In this document: in pieces, positions 1-13,300 of the stretch
Layout of the letters: the number at the start of each line of letters is the position of its first letter
Position numbering within the stretch: position 1 is the stretch's first letter
Source of the DNA: Balanoglossus misakiensis
Lineage: Eukaryota > Hemichordata
Reading direction: 5' to 3'
DNA length: 64,000 nt
Assembly: GCA_040954595.2 (NCBI GenBank)
Contig: CM082591.2
Span: 310,001 to 374,000 of the forward strand
Notes under the pieces: generated by a model
The model's input: only the letters and a program-made list of their open reading frames with translations
The model's database searches: none
What the model was told of the DNA's origin: nothing
Translations under genes and position numbers: made by a program

Positions 1-41
1 CTTAAACAAGCTGAGTGTGTATACATCAAAGTTGGACTTAC

Positions 42-3000
42 TTCTCCGTGGCATCATGGGATGCATTCGTTTACTGACAGCTGGCGAAGATGCCTTGTCC
101 AAGTACCTTGATAACTTCTCTTTCATGGTCAATGGGTTCGACTCTGCTGTCTGCAAACATGCAAAACATTATGATTATTATTTTGTCTAAAAATTCTTGT
201 TGAAAACCAGTGAACAGCAAATGTATATTTTGTACCAGCATGGGAGACTGAAGGAATCATTCTTAAATAAATTTATATCAATTTTACATCATTACAGAAT
301 AACTTCTTACCTTATCAACCGACCACTGCAATCTATTTGGCACTGGAGAGCTCCTAGGTCTGCCATAACTGGGAGAAGACACTCCACTCTGACTGGCTGA
401 ATCTCCATAACCTGAGCTGTAATTGGACCACTTGGAACTGCTGAACCAATCAGATGGATCTTTACTTTGTGCTGTGGTTACAGAAGCCCTGTCGTCTAAC
501 ATGGTAGTCATGGCAGAATCAAAAGTCTTTGATTGAAGGGAGAATTTTTGGGGATTAAAGGGATATTTTTCTTCATTTTGTGAGTATTCCACTGGGCTGT
601 GAGTTTCAGCAAATTCTCCATTCTCATGCGGCACATTGTCTTTCTTATGTTTCTGTTTCTTTGACATCATCATCATCGGATTTCTCGCTGGTTTGTAGAG
701 GAAAGAATCGTCAAAGCTCGTCTTTGCACTGTTTCCTGGTTTTTCAGGAGTCTCTTTTGATGTGAAAAGATTCCTTTGAACTGAAGTTTTGGAAGTTACA
801 TTATTCTCTGGGTGACCTTCCTCAATATCCTCAACAGTGACACTTTCATCGTTCCCCACTGAAGTAGAATGATTTGAAATTGTTGGTCCAACTCCCTGTT
901 TTGACACAGTTGTCATGGAAATCCCTGAATTTGATGCAATACTGCTTTTATGGTCAGATTTATCCCCTAATGATTTGTCCCTAGACAGTCCAACGTTGCT
1001 AGGTGTGTCTTCACTTGGTGACAGGCCTGACCAGTTATGATGTGTGGACCCAGAAGAACTTGACTTTGGTGTTGAATTCATCCAGCCATTCACTGCAGGG
1101 CTTGTCACGTCTCCTGACTTTGATAACAGACTTGAGTTTGCATTCCCGGAGTTTCCACTCGTATCTGAGTTTTCTTTGGAAGATGTGTTCCACCAGGAAG
1201 TTCCAGGTGAGCTCCATGAACTGTTTGCAGTTGATGGTCGACTTTGTCCATGCTTCTGTCTCTCTTCTTTGGCTTGTTTGAGTTTGTCTTGGAATTCAGC
1301 CAGTTTTTGTCTTGTTTGAGCTTCTTTAATTGACATGTGGTCACTCACTGCCTGTATTCTCTGTTGGTCTATCTTGTTTTGTAACTGAGGCACACACAAA
1401 AATAAATATCAAGTCAACAAAGTTTTATAAGTAATTTTACAGGCAAAAGAGACTGATGGAATTTCTGAGCAGAACAAACCATTCTACTCATTTTAATCCG
1501 TAGTTAAAACAGCGAACAATTTCAAAAACCCTGAAGATTGTACGGAAAAGAGATCCTATCTCACCTTCTCCTGTTTCTTTTCCTCTTTCTTCAAGATTTC
1601 CAGAACTTTCCGTGAATCCATCCTTCCATCTCTATACTGGTATTTTTCCATCAGCTGTTCCTTGTAGCTGACAGTCTCACCTTTTCCGGGACTATCATCA
1701 TTTTCCTTGTTTGGTCCATTATTGGTTTCATCAGCCATCAGCATTTTTTGATGATGCTCGAACAGAACCAACTGTTCTTTTACAAACTGAAGTCTTCTCT
1801 CATATTTTCCCTGGTGGAATGAAGATATATCACATTTTATTTCTTTTTTTTCATCACCCAAATTTAGCAGACTTTAAGATTTTGTAAACAGTTTACCATT
1901 ACTGGCTGTCCTGTACATACCTGCCTGTTCCTGAGCTGATTGAGGACTTTTTTCTCGTTTACTATAGTTTCTGTGTCTTCTCTTGCACGTTTCAATTGTA
2001 CGATGTAGGCATGTTGTTGTGCTATGCTCTCATTCAGTGCTTCTATCTTATTGCTGTCATGACAGAAAATGTGAGAGAATATTAGAATAATGAAACCATC
2101 TAATCATTGATTTGAGTACATTTACAATTATATCAATACTGATACCAACTTACGTTAGCTCTGTTTCCATGAACTCCAATTTTTCTTCCCTGACAGTGAT
2201 TTGGAAATCCATCAACTCTTTCTCATCACCAGCTTGGGTGTTCATAAACCTATCAACTTTGGCCCCAATTCTCTTGATGTCTTTCTCTCGTTTTTCTTCA
2301 AAGGGTGTTTTGTAATTATTCCTTGATCTGTTATGTCCACTTCCTGAATAAAAATAATTGTAGATATTCATTGTACAGTGCTCCTTTGCAAAACACTTTG
2401 TCTGATTTCAGTATGTGCCATGATTGGTCAAGTTATTGTCACATGCTTTGACATCCCAATATGGTCTGTTTCCCTCAGCCTTCAGCCTCAGGACACATTT
2501 GGGGGATGACTCATGTTCCCTTTGGTCAACAGATGTATGCTATTGCCCACATTGCTCCTACCTGCATTTCGTGGACTTAAAACTTGATGAGCCTCTTCAA
2601 CACCTCTCTTGTGATCTCTCTCTCTTTCTCGATGCCTTCTGTTCTCAGATGGCGGAGCACTCCAAATCCTGTGGATGCAATTAAACTGAAATCATCAACA
2701 TTTGTCCCAAAACATTCTCGCTTTTAAAGACAAAGTGACTACAGTCTAAAACTCAGTTAAAAACCTTGCAAATACTCCAGTAACCACACCACACCATGCA
2801 AAACCTTAAGACATTACCTTTTATGGCCACCTGATGGTACTGTTTCATCTTCTACTGCTTTGTCTGTGTCTTTGGCATTGATGCTCTCATCATGATGGTG
2901 TCTGTGATTGCCATGGTACCTATCGTCATGACTACCAGTATGTCTGCGTTCTCTATGATGCCTTTCAACCCTGTGTGGTGGCGTACTTTCAAAGTTTTCA

Positions 3001-6000
3001 GCACTCTGTTTTCTCTTCTCTTCCATGGCGTATGATCTCATCAACATTTCTCGTAGTATGTGCATGCATTCTCGAAATTTGTAGGGATCAGTCACACCTG
3101 TGTAAAGACATTGGCAGAAGTTTATCAACTCCAGATGCAATTGCTACCACTGCTATAAAAGTTCTAGTACTGTAATATTTAATGCAACTGACCTGCAGAC
3201 ACAGGGTCTTTCACTCGACCACCAATAAAACCATGCATGATTTTAACACAGAGTTTCTTGTCATCATCTGAAAGACTAACAAATCTTGGAATCTTCCCTG
3301 CTTCATCATCATCAAGTTTTGCATCTAGTGAGGCCTGTTGGTCAAGAAAATAATTAGAAATGTTGTAGGTGAAAGGATACAATCTTTTAATCTCCAGTAC
3401 AAAGGAATAACCAGGACAGCCATGTATTTACGCAGATGGAGTGAATGCTTTCTGAACAGAAGCTCTCCTAAATATATGAAAATTTGTTGTGCTATCTAAT
3501 ACTAAAGCTTCAATACATGCATGTAGTTACCTCAAATGATTTATCACCCTCAGAGTTCATTGACTTCAAGCAAGCGATTTCTGCCTCAAGTTCACGTATT
3601 CGTTTTCGAAGTCTCTTGATGACCATTTTATCGTCAAGTTCTTCATTCCGACTGAAAAGTAAAACAACCACGTAAGATGTGAAGAGAATGTGTTATGTGT
3701 ACTTCAACACTAAATCCGTCTTGATGTGGTGCAGAAAATAATGATGAAAAAAACAAAATAGGCATTACCTTGCATGGTTCTTGATACAAGCCACTCTCTG
3801 AGCAAATCGACACGTAGACACCGACTCCCCAAGATTGGATTCCTCAATGGATATTGTAGCTATCATTACAGTTAGACAATTCCCTCCCAGACTGTCTCTA
3901 AGAACCATAGTGAGCAGGGAATTCCGGTAAGGGATGTAGCGAGATGTGCTGCCATGGAAACTGCTGGAACGTGATCTGTTGGAACGGGTGCTGGAAGCAC
4001 TACCTATCCGGCTGAAATAAATGACGGATACACTGGGAATAAAGTTACATGTCATCTCTGTAAAAAGTGGATGGACAGTCAGTACAAAATAAAGTTGAAA
4101 GAGAAAGTGTACATGGCCTGCTGACCACGATTTATTTGGAGCAATAGAATGATTGAAATAGAATGAATAAGAGAGATGACTGACACAGTACTCCTTGATC
4201 CAAAACTGTTACTTCTAGATCGTGCTTCTGTTATTCTGACATCATCTTGTAACGCGATGATAACACTCTCTAAGTGATGCAGCGATAGATTGATAAACTT
4301 GGCCTCGCCAAGTTGTTGACCTGATATACCAGTCTTGGAAGCTCTTTCAGAACCAGCTAAGTCTACAAGATGAAGTTTAGATCTGGAAGAAATACACAAT
4401 GTCGTAAAGGTATTTATTATATGATCTGTGTGGTGCAAGAAATACTTTTATTAATGACATTGTAGTTCTGCTGTTTAAGCGTGGACAAAGAAAATTAATT
4501 TCACAAAACATATAGTTACACCTTGCATGGCCTTTGGCATCTTACCTGGTGATAACCTCTGACCCAGGTGATCTCGCAGTCAAATGTATAGTGAACACTG
4601 CATGTGACCTAGAAGAGCGTTGATTCATGGGAGTTTCAGCCACTTTCCGATTGCCTTGACCTTGCAGTAGCAGTGTCTGTGCGATGTGTTCATCAGCTGC
4701 CAGATGTTGAGATAAATTGCGAACGATGCAAGTATTCTGTGGACCTTCTACGACATGGACCTGACAGATGATGAAAAATTCAACAAGAAAACTTTTATTA
4801 AGGGTACTAAAATGATATCAGAATAACTCTAACTTCATCCCGTACAAATCAAAGTATGTACCTGTTGGATGATGGGTATACAATACACTTCAAATAAAAT
4901 ATAAAATTAAAACATTGACCTACCTTTGGTAAATGAGTAACAACATTACCAGGCCTAGTGCTGGGATTCAGTAAATCGTAACCTATTTCTTGGTAAATTT
5001 CTAGATATGAAACATGTACACTGATGTCTTCATCTTGTCTGGATTCTAATGCTCTATAGATCATAGACAGAGCTCTGTATAAAGACAATGAAAGAAGAGA
5101 GATATGTGGGAATTAGGATTGGCTGAAGGCTAGAATGACATGCAAATATGTATTGCAAAAACAGTAGCGCAAGTCTCTCAATGTCCCAAAGAAGATAGGA
5201 CAATTGTCAATTTTTTTTTCACCAGAGTTACATTTACCTACCTTGGAGCTAAACCTCTATCTGAATACCTCCTAGCACCACCTTCAACTGTAAATGTTTT
5301 ACCAGAACCAGTTTGACCATACGCAAAAATTGTACCATTATATCCTGACAGAAAACCTACAACAAAATATTGCTGTATATCAATATATAATGGATACATA
5401 ACTATCAATGAATAATTTGTTTGTGCTGTTCATGTAAATTGCTGTATAGATAATTTAAACCACCTTTGCAAAGCTGTCAAAAACATACAACATGACCCCC
5501 AAGTGCTCCCCTACATTGCTTGTACTTTGGAATAATCCTTGTGGTATAGAAGTCGCTTTAACAAAAACGTGGGGAGAATTGGTAGCTGTATTTCTTTGTA
5601 CAGTCTGCACACAAAGACAGTTATTCATAAATCACTTGGAAATTAGACAGCACTATCTTGCTATTTCTTTGCATTGAATAGAAACACAACTGTCAATGCA
5701 TGGCACAAAAACACACAAAAGAAATCCTGGACATATTCCAATTTTTAAATATAGTGCAAGAATGGTGCGTTAGTCAGAAAACACAACAGTGCAACTGTCT
5801 CTTACCACACTCTATTTCTTTGTTCGCTATGTTTAAAAACAACTTTGCTCTGTTACTTTTGTTGATTTTTTCACACAGAAGCGTTGAAATCAATACAATC
5901 TAGAATTGCTCATTAAAAATTTATGTATGCAAATGTAGAGTGATTCAAACCCAATGGGAACCAAGCAAGATAGTGAACAAATCAAATTAAAATTGTTAAT

Positions 6001-6323
6001 AAGACAGTCGTAAAGTTGGTATATCAGCTTTGCTGTAAATATTTTTTTTCAATTACCATATTTTCCACTTTTACTGTTATTTTATACCTACCACTGACTA
6101 TATCTTTAGCCACAGTATCAAATACTTCATCTTGTGATGAGTGTGGTCCAAACAACGCTCCAAAACCAAACTCATGATCAACTGTTTTCCCTTTATCCAC
6201 ACTAATCCGACCACTTGGAGTCACTTCTGGAATTCTGACATAAACTTTGGTGCTATCCCAGTCAAAACATTGGGAGAAGGTAGTAGTTGGGCGCATACGG
6301 CAAAATGTCCGGATATGAGCCAT
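42..6323 (-). CDS. KIF6: KIF6-like kinesin-9 family motor (3' end outside window)
   Basis: Microtubule motor, kinesin-9 family, closest from memory to KIF6. Fifteen exons, phases consistent: 6323-6092, 5344-5242, 5074-4924, 4760-4546, 4382-4192, 4003-3769, 3651-3531, 3334-3193, 3097-2818, 2668-2562, 2343-2154, 2053-1921, 1810-1565, 1384-311, 150-42. About 1176 residues in the window, against roughly 814 for human KIF6. The start is the Met of MAHIRTF. Seen: P-loop GQTGSGKT (about 87-94), switch I NQRSSRSH (about 208), switch II DLAGSE (about 240), KIF6-like IPYRNSLL and [14 protein letters not shown], then coiled-coil segments and a long Ser/Thr/Asn-rich tail (exon 1384-311). A Ser/Arg-rich insertion of about 35 residues sits in loop 12. 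The final exon is open at 42 and followed by a donor, so the gene continues leftwards. KIF6/KIF9 kinesins act in motile cilia. KIF6 rather than KIF9 is inferred from the motor sequence. Confidence 0.85.
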
Positions 6324-7363
6324 TTTCCGTCTGATCTTGTTGCTATCTGATAATTTGGACCACAGATGTATATTTCAAATAGCAACAAATGTTCAATAGT
6401 TTTTCAGTTATGTTCAGGTGATCCATGTTGGTCCTAAAAATAAAAATAAAACAGTTCATGAAAGAATACAATGGAAATGAAATGAAGATATGTAGGTTTC
6501 AAGTTTGTAAAATAATTGCCAGTAATAGACAATTTGATCTTGAAAGCAGAGTGGTGATTTTTTTCGAAAAGGAAACATTTAGAAGTTTAATATCAATCAA
6601 AAGATTTTCACAAGTGACTTCTTTTTTTCGAGTGTCACCCCCCCCCCCCCCCCCCGGTTAAATGAAAAAGACCCTATCATCTGCTGTGCCTCATCCATTG
6701 GCTTTGAGGTGTATGTGTGTGAGTACAAAATAAATCACAGAAAGATCATTTGTGGTTCGGAAAACCACTGCAGTAAGAAACGAGACAAACTGACAAGTGT
6801 ATTCATGGTTGCTTCGATCGATTAACCGTTCGTTCAGTCCGTGTGACTAGTCGAGTGGTACTGACCCCCCTACCGGTATAGTAAACTGTCTGATAGTATG
6901 TGTATACGTTTCCATGGTTTCAGCAAATTGCAGACGACAGTGCTTTCACAAATGACGCACGACAAAAACTGCCTCTGACTTACTAGATTCGTCGAGGAGT
7001 TCATGTTACTCACGACACATTTGGTTGATGGTCAGAGTCCAGAAACGCATAATCACAGCACAAGTAACAACAAGCTCTACTTTTATACGGTGGCCGCCAT
7101 CTTTGAAGAAACTATTTACAAGTTGGTGCGCCCTCTTGAGTTCAATCAAACCGATTGGGTTTCTTTCTTTTCTGCCAAGATTCGTACAGCAATTTTACTG
7201 TATTTTGTTAAATTCTACCTGGTTAACTCGCATTCGTAAAGAAATGTGTCCAAATAAACAACCTGTGCGACAGCTCAGCAGAAAGGCGCATTTACAATAT
7301 TCTATAATAAAGCAAGCTTGTTAATATTCATGAGGTGAATGGACTATCTCAATACAGGGCAAA
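6324..7363. promoter_or_regulatory. Divergent KIF6/TTC17 promoter region with kinesin 5' UTR exon
   Basis: The two start codons lie 1040 bp apart on opposite strands. A minus-strand donor (GTGAGTAA read on the minus strand) near 7012-7016 and an acceptor near 6347 suggest a non-coding first exon for the kinesin, leaving only a few hundred bp for a shared promoter. On the minus strand around 7085-7105 the sequence reads AAAGATGGCGGCCACC, a close match to the YY1/TISU core, beside a TATAAAA-like string. The TTC17 start is in similar context (CAAAATGGCCG). A run of about 18 C lies at 6640-6657. No other gene is visible. Confidence 0.45.
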
Positions 7364-10300
7364 ATGGCCGACCGAGTGGCCAGTGTGATACTGGTCATGG
7401 TCGTCCAAGCGACGATCTTTCCACCTTCTATCGCAAGTACGCACTGGGTGGTAACTGAAGATGGTATGGTAACACAACAGGTATGTGCTGGCAAAGTCTG
7501 ATCGCCTTCGGACGTTTTGATGATGTAAAACACCGCCCGTTTCTCACGTGTATTCTAAGATTGTTAAACCTGACGTGTCCTTACCTTAGCAGTTCTGTCA
7601 GTGGTATGTGTGTAGCAACTTGGATCATGGGCGATGTTCGTGGTTTTATCATCATACTGTCAAACACCATCGCATTGCATTTGGTCATGCTCGACTCGCC
7701 AGTGTCAACAGCAGATGATCGGATCGTCTGATGAAAACAAACACATTGCGATTCTCTCCGGGAATTTCTGGCGGCCTGCTTGAAATCGCACTATGTGTGT
7801 GCGTGACTGCATTTCCTATCCCATTTTGTCTGTAAAAAATGAAACCATCAAAGGTTTGGTGTCAATAATCAGCGTTGAATCGAGTTTGTAGTAAAGAAAT
7901 CGGGATGTTGACGTTCGTAGATTGCACGTGGATCTCCATGGCACCATATAAACAACACTTGTTTATATCATGCGAGGTGTTAATGTTATGCACGCGTCTC
8001 AGAATACCTCACCTGTTCGACTGAAATGAACACAGTTATGTGTTAATTACATTTACGCGGATTCAGACATCTGGCAGCCACTTTCACGGAGAAAAAAAGT
8101 TGCTGCATCAAAATAGTTCTCAGTGTAACAATGGCATTCACAGCACCTAAATTCTCGTTAATAGTTATCTGTATACTGAACTGCAGTGAAAGGTGATCAC
8201 ATTCTCCAACTTCCAAGAAAAAAAATACAAATGATGTTACATCTCAGACCTACAGACTTGGTTGCACCTGCTATAAAATAGAGCTAATTTTATCTTTTGA
8301 GAGCCTGAAGGAACAATATCCTGTTGTATATTGAAATGATATCCATCAGAAAAAACATGTAATTATCAAAAATTACTCTGGGCTATTTGTGAAATAATAA
8401 TGAAATGGGAACATGGCATTTCCATGCAAATTACAGACACAGTAGATTGTTGTCAAACTTGACACTCACCTGGTATGATTGTAAAACCATGGACAGTAGA
8501 GGAGTACCATCTATTATCTGTGGTAAAACATTGAAGGAATTGCAATTATTAAATGAAGGAAAAAAACACTTGCAAGAATTCTGAATTGGTAAATAAATAC
8601 TTGGGTGTGTAATGAACTTTTGTCCTTTTGACTGGTTCTTGACGTGAAAGAAGTGACAAAAGAAGTCTGATTTTTAACTGTTTTGTCTTTTGCAGTTGGA
8701 TTCTGTGTATAGCCTCCGAAAACCATACGACTTGGTAGAATTTATACGTCAAGCAGAGCGGTCACAGAATGTCCAGACATTACAAGAAGAATTACTGAAT
8801 CAGAAAATCAAGATTGATGAAAATGATGAGAAATCCGATACCAATATTGAAGCCAAGCTTTATGAAACTGACCCAGACTGTATGATAGCTGAGAAATCGC
8901 TTCCCGAGTATGATCTGTACACAAGTACTGTGCTGCCATTAGAAAATAAGGGAATCAAGTAAGTTGACAATTCACACGCACTTGGTTGAAATGATAGTTC
9001 TGCTCACTGTGTGTCAAACTCTTCTTCTCTCCCAAACCAAACCTTGAGCAACTATGATATCATAACACCAATACACTTTGGTTCAACCAGATGACATCGT
9101 GTTGTATTTTCTTTCTCAAATAACAGAGTTGAAGACCACATGGACATGAAGGCCAAGATCCCCAAGAAACTACGACAACCCAATTGTACTGTCTTCATGG
9201 ATTTACCATACAGTGTCCATGCATTTGACCATCTTCAGGTTTGTATATCATCTTCTCTTCATAATCAAGGAAGTATTCTCCAGAGGTATTTATTTCAGGT
9301 TTATAGATTCTAGTGTTTTCTCACACAATATCCCTTCAATACAGTGGAACATGACAGTGATAAATGGAAAGTGATACATAGAACAGTTGATTAGATTAGA
9401 TTAAATTTAAATTAATAATTTTCATTCAGAATGGTCATTATACATAGCATTGTGATTGGCTGATTGCAATCACTGATGCGTTGAATTGAAAAAAAATGAA
9501 AACATGTCTATAATTATCAAATCCAAGGACACCAGCTTATTATAAAATAAAGTATGTAAATTTGTGTGTAATTCTGGCATTTTATTCTGTTCATCTAGGG
9601 TGTTCAAGATCGAATAAACCTGACCAACAATCCAGAACCTGGTCTTCGAAGTGCAATCAGTTACAAAGATGACCCGTCCGAGTTTGGACATCTTGTCTAC
9701 AAAAGCTTACAGAAGGTAACATTATTTCTGATGTTAAATTGAGAACAATATTCTACAATACTTGATTTTGTACTTGATCTTTCAAGTGTTACTAGTTCAC
9801 TTTGCTGTAAATGCTACAAATTGTGTTTCTCTTGCAGAATAAGACGTCCTGGGTGCTGTTTAATTTAGCAGCATTTTATTGGAGAATCAAAGGCAACTCG
9901 TTTCAAGTGATTGAATGTTGCAGAAGAGCGTTACATTTTTCACCAAGGTAGGTAATCACATCTGGGCTGTGTCATACCACAGCAGACAGAAAGAAATTGT
10001 CTCATTCAGTTTTTCAAATCTCTCAAGTCTTTACTGAACTCTGCCAGGATAAAATTTTCATTACAGGAGGCAAAGATAAAATATAGCAGTTCAGAAGTAG
10101 CACACAAGCACATTATACTATGTCCTTTACAACCAGCAAATGTTTGCAGTTGGTTGTTTATAACAACTGCCAGCTATTTTCTACACCCCTCGTCTGTGCT
10201 TAATTTAAATGTTAAAAATAATATGAAACGACACTATAAGATCTGTTTTATACTGGGCATGCAGAGTGAAAAGTCAGCTTTTTATGATGATATTTTGTAT

Positions 10301-13300
10301 TTTCCAGACAACACAAAGATGTGGCGTTAATCAACATGGCAAATGTCTTACACAGAGCTCGTCATTCTGCAGATGCTGCAGTCTTAGTACATGCATCATT
10401 GGATGTATCTACTGACCTTAATGTCAATCACTTTACATTGGGAAATATTTATGCTGTAAGTCGCTCACATTTACTCTGTATGAACATTAGACTCTCCACA
10501 GTTGCTGTGTGCACTGGGCCGGCGTGCTGGGCCTGCATTCGAAGGCTGATGCGCTGTCAGACACAGCAACTGTCCAGGGAATCTCAAGGTCTCTGCTAGA
10601 CTATATGAACATTTGCATCCAGTTCTATTTTCGCTAATCTCAACAGAACAAAATACACAAAAATGTCTGAAAGTTACATAAATGTACCCATTATTACACT
10701 GCGAAACTGCTTACCAAATCTTGCCCAGTGTTACTGACTTCTAGACATTGTGTCTTGTCTCGTGTAGGTCTTGGGGGAGTACAACAAGTCTGTGTTGTGT
10801 TTTGAACAAACCACAGAACATCAACCGGACTTTGAAGCTGCTCGGAAGAGAAAACATGCTGTTCGTTGTCAAGAGAAATTGGAAGTGGCTTTAGAAGAAC
10901 AACATGAGTAAGTCTCAATTGGTGTGTTTAAATAATAGCTGTTGTGTTCTGATATTTTCCACATGGGGAAACTGTAGATAAACTGAGAAACGTAAAGTCA
11001 TTGTCATGTATTAGTCATTTACAGAGAACACTCTCTGAACTCCAAGATTATCAGAAGAAGCATGAATATTTCCAAGATCAACGCAAGATATTAATGGATC
11101 ATGAACAAGCAACAGAAGTTCAGTTTGAATTAAACATCAAGTACCAACAACAAAGACTGAGAGATGGAGTTGGTGAGTAAGGCTTCCTACCCTTGTTTGT
11201 CCTGTGTACATGGAAGAGTCCTATGGTTAAGCATTGCTGGTTTGGTCTATTCCATTATATGAGGGTGAGAAAGGAGAATACTGGCAGCTTTGTCTTGAGA
11301 CAGGCAGCCTGATAGGCAAATACCCACCCACATACATAGACGGACAGACATCGAATCCATATACACTTACAGCACATTTATTGTTGAACTTGTCACTTAC
11401 AGGTGAGACACAGAAATGCCACATCAATGATGATGCAGGACGTCAAGTATTGGTTTGCAAGAAAGTCATCCAACCTGCATCAGAAGCGTATGGAACAGTT
11501 GTTGATGAAAAGGTATTTTAGAGCATTTGATGAATGGATTATAATCGATTGTCTCTGCCGTAATCTCATTTGTCTTTACACCAATCACAATCCGATTGTC
11601 ATTGTCTGTTCTTTGACAGGACATACAAGCATCTGATGAAAATGATTGGCAGTTAGAATTACTGAAGAGAATAGATGATGAAACAGAGGTAAGTTTCTCC
11701 TGTACCATCTTAGAACTGTGAAGCAAAACTCCAATATGCCTCTCTCTATAAAGTTTAATAATTTAGACCACACTTTGAGCTCAGATCATCTAAAATTCCT
11801 TTCGCCACTCTAGGACTCATTAGAAGATGTAGAACTGAAAGTAGACATTGTAGACGAAGAGACAACATCCAAAAAGTCAACAAAGCAGGAACATGATCCC
11901 AATGCGGAATATCGCACCAAGGAATGGCCACGGAAGACAGACTGTGATATGAACTACAAAGGATTGCCGATATGGAAGGAATATGAATCCACTTACCTAC
12001 CACCGGAAAACAAAGGAATCGAGTATGCAATTATATAGTGATTTTCATCCAGCTGTGATTAATTAAAAAGAGCAATTAATTTGATTGTACATATTACAAT
12101 TCAATCATTACCATTATTATAAAGAAGACATGATGGTAACATTAATAGTTGGGGTCTAATTATTATTTCCATGAAATGGAACCAATTATCTAATAACTAC
12201 TAAGTACTATAGTGCAATGCTTTTAAAAGTCTTACTGTAATTTAATTTCTATTTTTCAGAGTAAAACGAATGTTGACTGAAGATCTTGGATTGATCTCTG
12301 GGCCGTGGCAGGAACATCCGTTGCCTTGGTACCCACCAGTTTGTGTCCACACCGATGACCTCACTGGTGTGAAGACATCGGTTGATAAGGTCGATGGAAT
12401 TGCTAACAGGGAAAGGATTCCTATCAAGATGCCAGATCACAATATTAAAAAGGTAGGAGTTGTTGTCAGGTTCTCAGTTCTGTGAAAGGTGAATCATTTC
12501 AACACCAAACTGAAACTGAAAAACATTTTTTGTTAGAGTGTGAAAGGTCTCAACTTTAGTAAAACAATGAGTGATATACATGAAAGAGTTCATGAATGAG
12601 TTGATGCTAGGTCTGACTAAATCTCAAATTCTACAAACATATACTGACTGAAATGTCTTGATGCTTTTATACAGACACTGTTGCAACTGGTGAATGAGGG
12701 TGCTGTGACCGAGGAAGAAGTGGGGCAGCGTCTGTTGACCGGACTGAAAAAAGTGAGTTGATATTGTGTCATGACATCTTGAAGCAGAAACTAAGAAGTC
12801 GTGTTTTCCAGTTCATAAATCAGACTGAAAATTGACACAAGTACCAGTACTTGCATGTATATTTTGAAAACACTACTTTATATTAGATGCTGAGGAAATC
12901 AATCAAGGTTGATGAACTCTCTCCTTCATGACAGAATCTATCCAACAAATGGATTCTCTACACTGTTGCTGGTTTATACTGGAGAGTGATTGGCAACAAC
13001 TATCACGGAGTCGAGTGTCTTCGCAGAGCTGTACACTTTGCACCGGAGATGTATCTAGATGTTCCACTCGTTAATCTGGCAAATATCATGCAGAGAGTCG
13101 GCAATCATAAAGACGCTGGAATCTTGTTGAAGAGAGCATTGGCAGTGAATGATACAGAGGTTAGTGTTGAACATGACTTTATCTGAAGAGTGGTGAGCAA
13201 CCCTTACACCACCATGGTTTGGTCCAAATCCATGGTTTTCTGTGGTAGAGTTGGAGTTCTTTAAATCATGGGTTTGAATTTATTTACTTTCACAGGCTGT

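Noticed and set aside
7025-7731. Open frames around the TTC17 first exon on both strands
   Set aside because: They cross the promoter and first intron. Only the short exon 7364-7480 matches TTC17 and joins in phase.
11005-11030. Alternative TTC17 exon 8 acceptor at ttacag (11024)
   Set aside because: It leaves the frame out of register with the conserved RTLSELQDYQKKH segment, whereas the upstream ttag acceptor restores it.
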